Assembly: GCA_001970855.1 (NCBI GenBank)
Contig: LSSN01000476.1
Span: 1 to 14,111 of the forward strand
Direction of reading: 5' to 3'
DNA length: 14,111 nucleotides
Source: Smittium culicis
Lineage: Eukaryota > Kickxellomycota > Harpellomycetes > Harpellales > Legeriomycetaceae
A model generated the notes under the pieces. The model saw nothing but the letters and a program-made list of their open reading frames with translations. It did no database searches and had not been told where the DNA came from. This document shows positions 10,256 through 14,111 of the stretch, one piece after another; the first letter of the stretch is position 1; every line of letters starts with the position of its first letter. The translations under genes were made by a program, and so were the position numbers.

Positions 10256-10728
10256 TTTCTACTCTTTAATTTACTAGTGGTTTTCATACTGACAGATTTA
10301 ATTCAAGATAATTTATAAATTCATATTAAACTGAATGTTTACATGGTGTGATATTTAATCTGAGCAAATTATATATCTGTCCAGAGTTATTAGAGCATAA
10401 TAGTTGTAAATATTGATAAAATAGCTCTAAATTGGATGAAGAGATAGAGAGATTGAATAGCAAAGTTATTGAAAATATTATTCCTAGTTATTTTTTAATA
10501 CTATTAAATTATTTTAATTTTCTAATTTAGATTAAATAAATTACACTATTTAGCAAATATTATTTTGATTAAATACTCAAAAAAAAACTTATTTGGATAA
10601 TAATTAAGTTTTAAAATACTGAAACTTTTAATATTATTTGAGATTGTTATTTTATTTACTTAATTATTATTGCCTGTACTAAAATTTTGATTTTTATACT
10701 TATCATGTGTGTAGTCGGAGATGCAAGA

Positions 10729-10766
10729 ATCTTGGAATCTTTTTAAAGTCTTGAGATTTCTAAGAT
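10729..10766. repeat. Hairpin 1 of a hairpin cluster
   Basis: ATCTTGGAATCT (10729-10740) can pair with AGATTTC (10754-10760) plus AAGAT (10762-10766), giving 12 pairs with one G-T wobble and one bulged base around a 13-nt loop. It is the first of several stems packed into about 225 bp. Confidence 0.4.
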
Positions 10767-10772
10767 ATTTTG

Positions 10773-10835
10773 ATCTCACTTTTGGATATTATAGTGAGAT
10801 GATAATTTTAAATAAATTATCATCTCATTATAATA
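10773..10835. repeat. Overlapping hairpins; the longer has 22-bp arms
   Basis: The arms at 10787-10808 and 10814-10835 are reverse complements at 21 of 22 positions, and the one mismatch is a G-T wobble in RNA. They surround the 5-nt loop TAAAT, and the stem extends one more pair outward. The left arm includes AGTGAGAT (10793-10800), which is also exactly complementary to ATCTCACT just upstream (10773-10780), so two mutually exclusive hairpins are possible. The long stem is the strongest secondary structure in the window. No gene lies immediately beside it. A foldback transposon remnant or a structured RNA are both possible. Confidence 0.55.
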
Positions 10836-10923
10836 TTGTTAATATTAATACATATTGAAACATAGTTAATGTGCTACATTTTTCAAATGAATGAATTTTT
10901 TCATTATAAGTTTATAGCTATAG

Positions 10924-10954
10924 TATCAATTATGCTTTAAATGCATAATTGATA
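10924..10954. repeat. Perfect 12-bp hairpin
   Basis: TATCAATTATGC (10924-10935) and GCATAATTGATA (10943-10954) are perfect reverse complements around the 7-nt loop TTTAAAT. It follows the 22-bp hairpin by about 90 bp and belongs to the same cluster. Confidence 0.5.
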
Positions 10955-12393
10955 AATTTTATTTTAGATTTATAAGTTTCAGGAATTTTATGTTAATCCC
11001 CAGTTCTCGATGTGGTTTTATCAGTACGAATTAAAATTTTGTTGTTAAACCCGATTTTTATATATCTAACGTCAAATTAAATGACAAATTTTGAAATAAT
11101 ATTGTTCGAATTATTTGTTATATTGAATATTTTAGTAAATTTTTTATTTTCAATTTTTATAAAACAAATTTATCAGTCGTTAAAAGCTTAATGAAGTAGA
11201 AATTGATTTTTGAAAATTTATAAAATTATACATATTTTTAATTTTATGTTTTACTTTATGTATTATATTATAAAGAAAAATAAGTTTGATAATTTATGAA
11301 GATTAATTTACTGTATTAAAAAAATTCAATTAAAATAAGAAAGAGCTTTTAGTCTAATTTTTTTTTAATTTTTATATGAATTATTAAAAATAAATTTTAG
11401 TCTACCAAAAATGTATTTTATAAGTCACTTACTATATAAAAATAAAATTTTGTATTATTCTGTATCTAGTTAGAGTATTTTAGTAGCAGTTTTTGTAGAA
11501 TTACATTTTGAGATATCATCGAATATTTAATGTTAATAAATATTCAATTCCTTTTTTTTTATACATTTAAAATTTATAAGATATAATATTATTTAATAAA
11601 ATCGAATTTATTATTGTTAGAATTTTGAAAAGCGTAAAGCTTAACTTATATGTATTTTTAATTAATAATTTAGTATAAATTTAAAATAACTATTTATACA
11701 CGATATTAAAGATATTTAATTTCCAAATCATATTTTATTAAAATAGTATATCAATTTAACCCAATACAGAGGATTTCAATCTAATTTCTAAAAGTTTCGA
11801 TAAATTCTAGACATCGCGCAGGTAATTTCTAAAAAAAAAAATTGCTTCGTCACGAATTTTTCTTTTTTCGAATTGATTAAGTACAGCCCTAAGTCGATTC
11901 TAAATTCATCAACTGAAATTATTCAATGTATCAACAGTTTTACTAAAAGTTCAAAAGTTTATTCTAATTGAATCATAAAATTTCTAAAAGCTTAAAATCT
12001 AAATATAAAAGATTCAACCAATTTTACAATATATGAATAAAATCAGAAAGAGATGATACAATCAACTTGATATAGTTAAAAAAAGTCAATTTTTTATAAA
12101 TTTTAATCATATATTATAACGTATATAACTTATATGAATTATACTACTAAAATTTATTGAAAAAATTTTATAATTAGATTCACAATAAAATAGAATAGAT
12201 TTTATTCAATTATCAATATAACTAGAATAATTTTAAATTAATCAAATTCAGTATAATTATTATTTACTCTTTGTTAAATTTAAATTAAAGTATTCAAAAA
12301 ATAAATAATATACGAATATAATTTTTATTGATTAGAAAATTATTTATAAATAAAATTAAATGCAAAATCACTATCAAGTAATATAGTAACAGA
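10955..12393. other. Very AT-rich stretch upstream of the transposase relic
   Basis: No gene is supported. Positions about 11757-11960 are slightly richer in complex words (for example GACATCGCGCAGG near 11810), but no frame stays open and no motif is recognised. I looked for a terminal inverted repeat and TA duplication bounding the transposase relic, comparing roughly 12240-12393 with 13308-13400 reversed, and found no convincing match. Confidence 0.5.
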
Positions 12394-13307
12394 ATGATCA
12401 ATACCTAAAACGGAGTAAATTTTGCTTAGGAAATATCAGATGGTCTAAAAATTGAATTTTTTATCTTTTATATTCTTTTAAATGTGTTTCAAAAATAAAA
12501 AACAATTTATTCAATTCCAAAAGATGGAATAATGATAAAGAGAGTGAAAAATTCAATTGAAATTATATTAAAATTTGATCGACACTGACTGCATATTAAG
12601 AATATCTGATTTAAAAAAAAAATCCCAAACGAATTCAAGATAAGTATATCAAAATCGACTATTCAAAAATTCTTTAGCAGATTTTTTTATAGTATTAAAA
12701 GAATCAAAGTCTTTCTTTAAAGAAGAAATGACGAAGAAAATTTGATTGTCCGAGAAAATTATACAATAGATTTTTTTGAATACAATAATTTATTTAGTGA
12801 TGATCGATTTTTTTTTTTGATGAAGTAGTATTTTCTGTTTCGTTGAAGCCTATGTATGGAAGATATAAAATAGGAAATTCTCCGGTTACAATTTCAAACA
12901 GAATACGGTCCAGAAACTTATCAACATGCTGCACTATTTATAAAAATAGCTATAGTTTTTTTAAAAAAAGCGTCACAGTTTATATATTAGATTTATTTTT
13001 AGAATATATCAATGGACATATTTTAGATCTAAGCAGTAAAGGTTTAACTCGAGGAGTATTTGTAATATAAAATTTTTTATTTCAAAATACTATTTTCGTG
13101 AGAACATATTTAGAAAATTCAAATTTTAAATTAATTTATTTTCTTTGTTATTCATCATTTCTAAATTCAATAGAGAATCGTTTTTCAAAAGTAAAAAACA
13201 ATGTTAGTTACTCAAAACCTGAATATGAACCAGATTTTATTGAGAAAATTTGTAATAATTTTGAAAGCATTACGAGTGAAAAAACAAGTAATGTTGTAGA
13301 AATATGA
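12394..13307 (+). pseudogene. Tc1/mariner (IS630-type) DD34E transposase, decayed
   Basis: This is the remains of a cut-and-paste transposase of about 300 codons, read in three frames. An N-terminal helix-turn-helix-like part (from ATG 12394, lower confidence) carries TAA 12406, TAG 12427 and TAA 12496. A frame shift near 12577 leads into IDTDCILRISDLKKK, and another at the A10 run (about 12613-12622) into ISISKSTI. Then come a TAA at 12718 and RRNDEEN. A third shift at the T11 run (12808-12818) leads into the catalytic block FDEVVFSVS, GNSPVT and IRSRN. The first catalytic Asp is at 12819. The second is replaced by TAA at 13068, inside what should read V-F-x-x-D-N. The Glu of FLNSIEN follows with 34 residues between, the DD34E spacing. 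YSSFLNSIENRFSKVKN matches the usual YSPFLNPIEN-FSKWKN. The frame ends at TGA 13305. It cannot encode an active enzyme. Such genes are abundant in microsporidia. No terminal repeats were found. Confidence 0.85.
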
Positions 13308-13624
13308 TTAAATATTTATTATTGTCAAGTATAAGAGATTATTTGAAAGTAGTATACGCACTCGATTTAATTCCAATATAATTTTTTTTCAATCTTTCAT
13401 TTCTATTAAATTTTAATACTGATTATTAATTCTATAAATAACGATTTTTTAAAGATTAAAATAATTTAATATTATTTTTGTTTTTACATTAGAATAAGTT
13501 AAAAAATAAATCGAATTTTAATAGTATTACTTCAAATAAAAAATATTTGAAAAGTATTTATAACTCTTAAAAGATTAAAAAAATATTTAAGTAAATATAT
13601 TTATAAATTTTTGATAGAAAAAAA
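13308..13624. other. AT-rich spacer downstream of the transposase relic
   Basis: The reading of the transposase continues briefly after its stop (LNIYYCQV, then TAA) and may be the true C-terminus if TGA 13305 is itself a mutation. Otherwise nothing is seen: no terminal inverted repeat matching the left side and no TA-flanked end that I can defend. Confidence 0.45.
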
Positions 13625-13756
13625 ATGAATAATATGGATTTTTTTGTAGTCTATGCTGTTGGTGAAGGTAGCAGTATTATAATCTGTGTTGGTTTTGGTA
13701 TCTTCATAGTCAAAAAATATATCATAAACACGAAAATATTATATGTGAATTTATAA
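13625..13756 (+). CDS. Possible small membrane protein, 43 codons
   Basis: An ATG at 13625 opens a 43-codon frame ending at TAA 13754-13756. Its first two thirds are clearly richer in G (VYAVGEGSS, then IIICVGFGIFIV) than the surrounding sequence, and use GGT, GTT and GAA codons in a way that looks coding rather than random. A hydrophobic stretch at residues about 22-33, followed by KKY, would suit a single membrane span with a basic cytoplasmic edge. I recognise no family. It could be a small gene, an exon, or a fragment of a larger decayed gene, and at 43 codons chance cannot be excluded. A second in-frame ATG lies at codon 4. Confidence 0.3.
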   Translation: MNNMDFFVVYAVGEGSSIIICVGFGIFIVKKYIINTKILYVNL

Positions 13757-14111
13757 TTAATTATTAAATAATAGAAAATAAATAAATCATATTTATACAA
13801 GCTTTAATATAATTTTTTTCATGAAAAATGTCATAAAATATAAAAGATGTATATAATAAAAAAAAAATATACATTAGAATTTAAAAGTATAAGAGAGGGA
13901 CTGAATATTTAAGTGAAAATATTAAGATATGATTTAGAAAATGTACAAAAATAAAACACATGCTAATTAAAAATAATGTTTTATGTGATAAGGATAAAAA
14001 ATAGAATTTAGTTAATTTAAACCTCGAGATTTTATGATAAATTAAACGGTTATAATAATGAATAATAAGGTTTTGAATTAAATTTTAGACTTATAGAATA
14101 ATTTTTGAGTC
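13757..14111. other. AT-rich end of window, nothing recognised
   Basis: No ORF, RNA or repeat worth calling is seen to the end of the window. Short poly-A tracts occur (for example 13860-13867). Confidence 0.55.

Larger units (their letters stand above)
8710..10728. other. Very AT-rich stretch without a recognisable gene
   Basis: I see no gene or RNA here. Present are a short (TA)n tract at 8879-8891 and two small inverted repeats listed separately (9397-9428 and 10236-10255). TTTGG and CCAAA near 9371-9389 form a further weak stem just before the first of these. Confidence 0.6.

Noticed and set aside
12240..13400. Terminal inverted repeats bounding the transposase relic
   Set aside because: Comparing both flanks by eye gave only short AT-rich coincidences, so the element boundaries are left undefined.

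Overview
The window is about 14 kb of very AT-rich, gene-poor DNA. I find no intact gene of recognisable function, no tRNA or rRNA, and no CRISPR array. What can be recognised is transposon debris: a decayed DD34E (Tc1/mariner/IS630-type) transposase, three copies of a short piggyBac-like TTAA element, and a GC-rich island that may contain a solo LTR. The base composition, the long A and T runs, and a transposase of the kind common in these parasites suggest a small AT-rich eukaryotic genome, most likely a microsporidian. That assignment is an inference: no housekeeping gene or rRNA is present to anchor it.

Layout. Positions 1-5690 are AT-rich, with a scatter of GC-containing words and no credible gene. 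They hold one complete TTAA element (3168-3361) and one reverse-oriented copy of the same family (from 4891). At about 5690-6135 the sequence rises to about 45% G+C (188 of 420 bases counted for 5701-6120). This island contains a 173-bp TGT...ACA segment flanked by a 4-bp direct repeat, consistent with a solo LTR, and a minus-strand reading open for about 69 codons. From about 6140 to the end the sequence is poorer still in G+C (roughly 12-25% in lines sampled by hand). This part carries a third TTAA-element copy (8512-8709), a cluster of strong hairpins (10729-10954), the transposase pseudogene (12394-13307) and a 43-codon ORF (13625-13756) that stands out by composition.

The genes do not work together as a pathway. 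The window reads as a graveyard of class II elements, possibly with one class I remnant. The observations of most interest are the short TTAA family with conserved ends and interior, and the GC-rich island of unknown origin.
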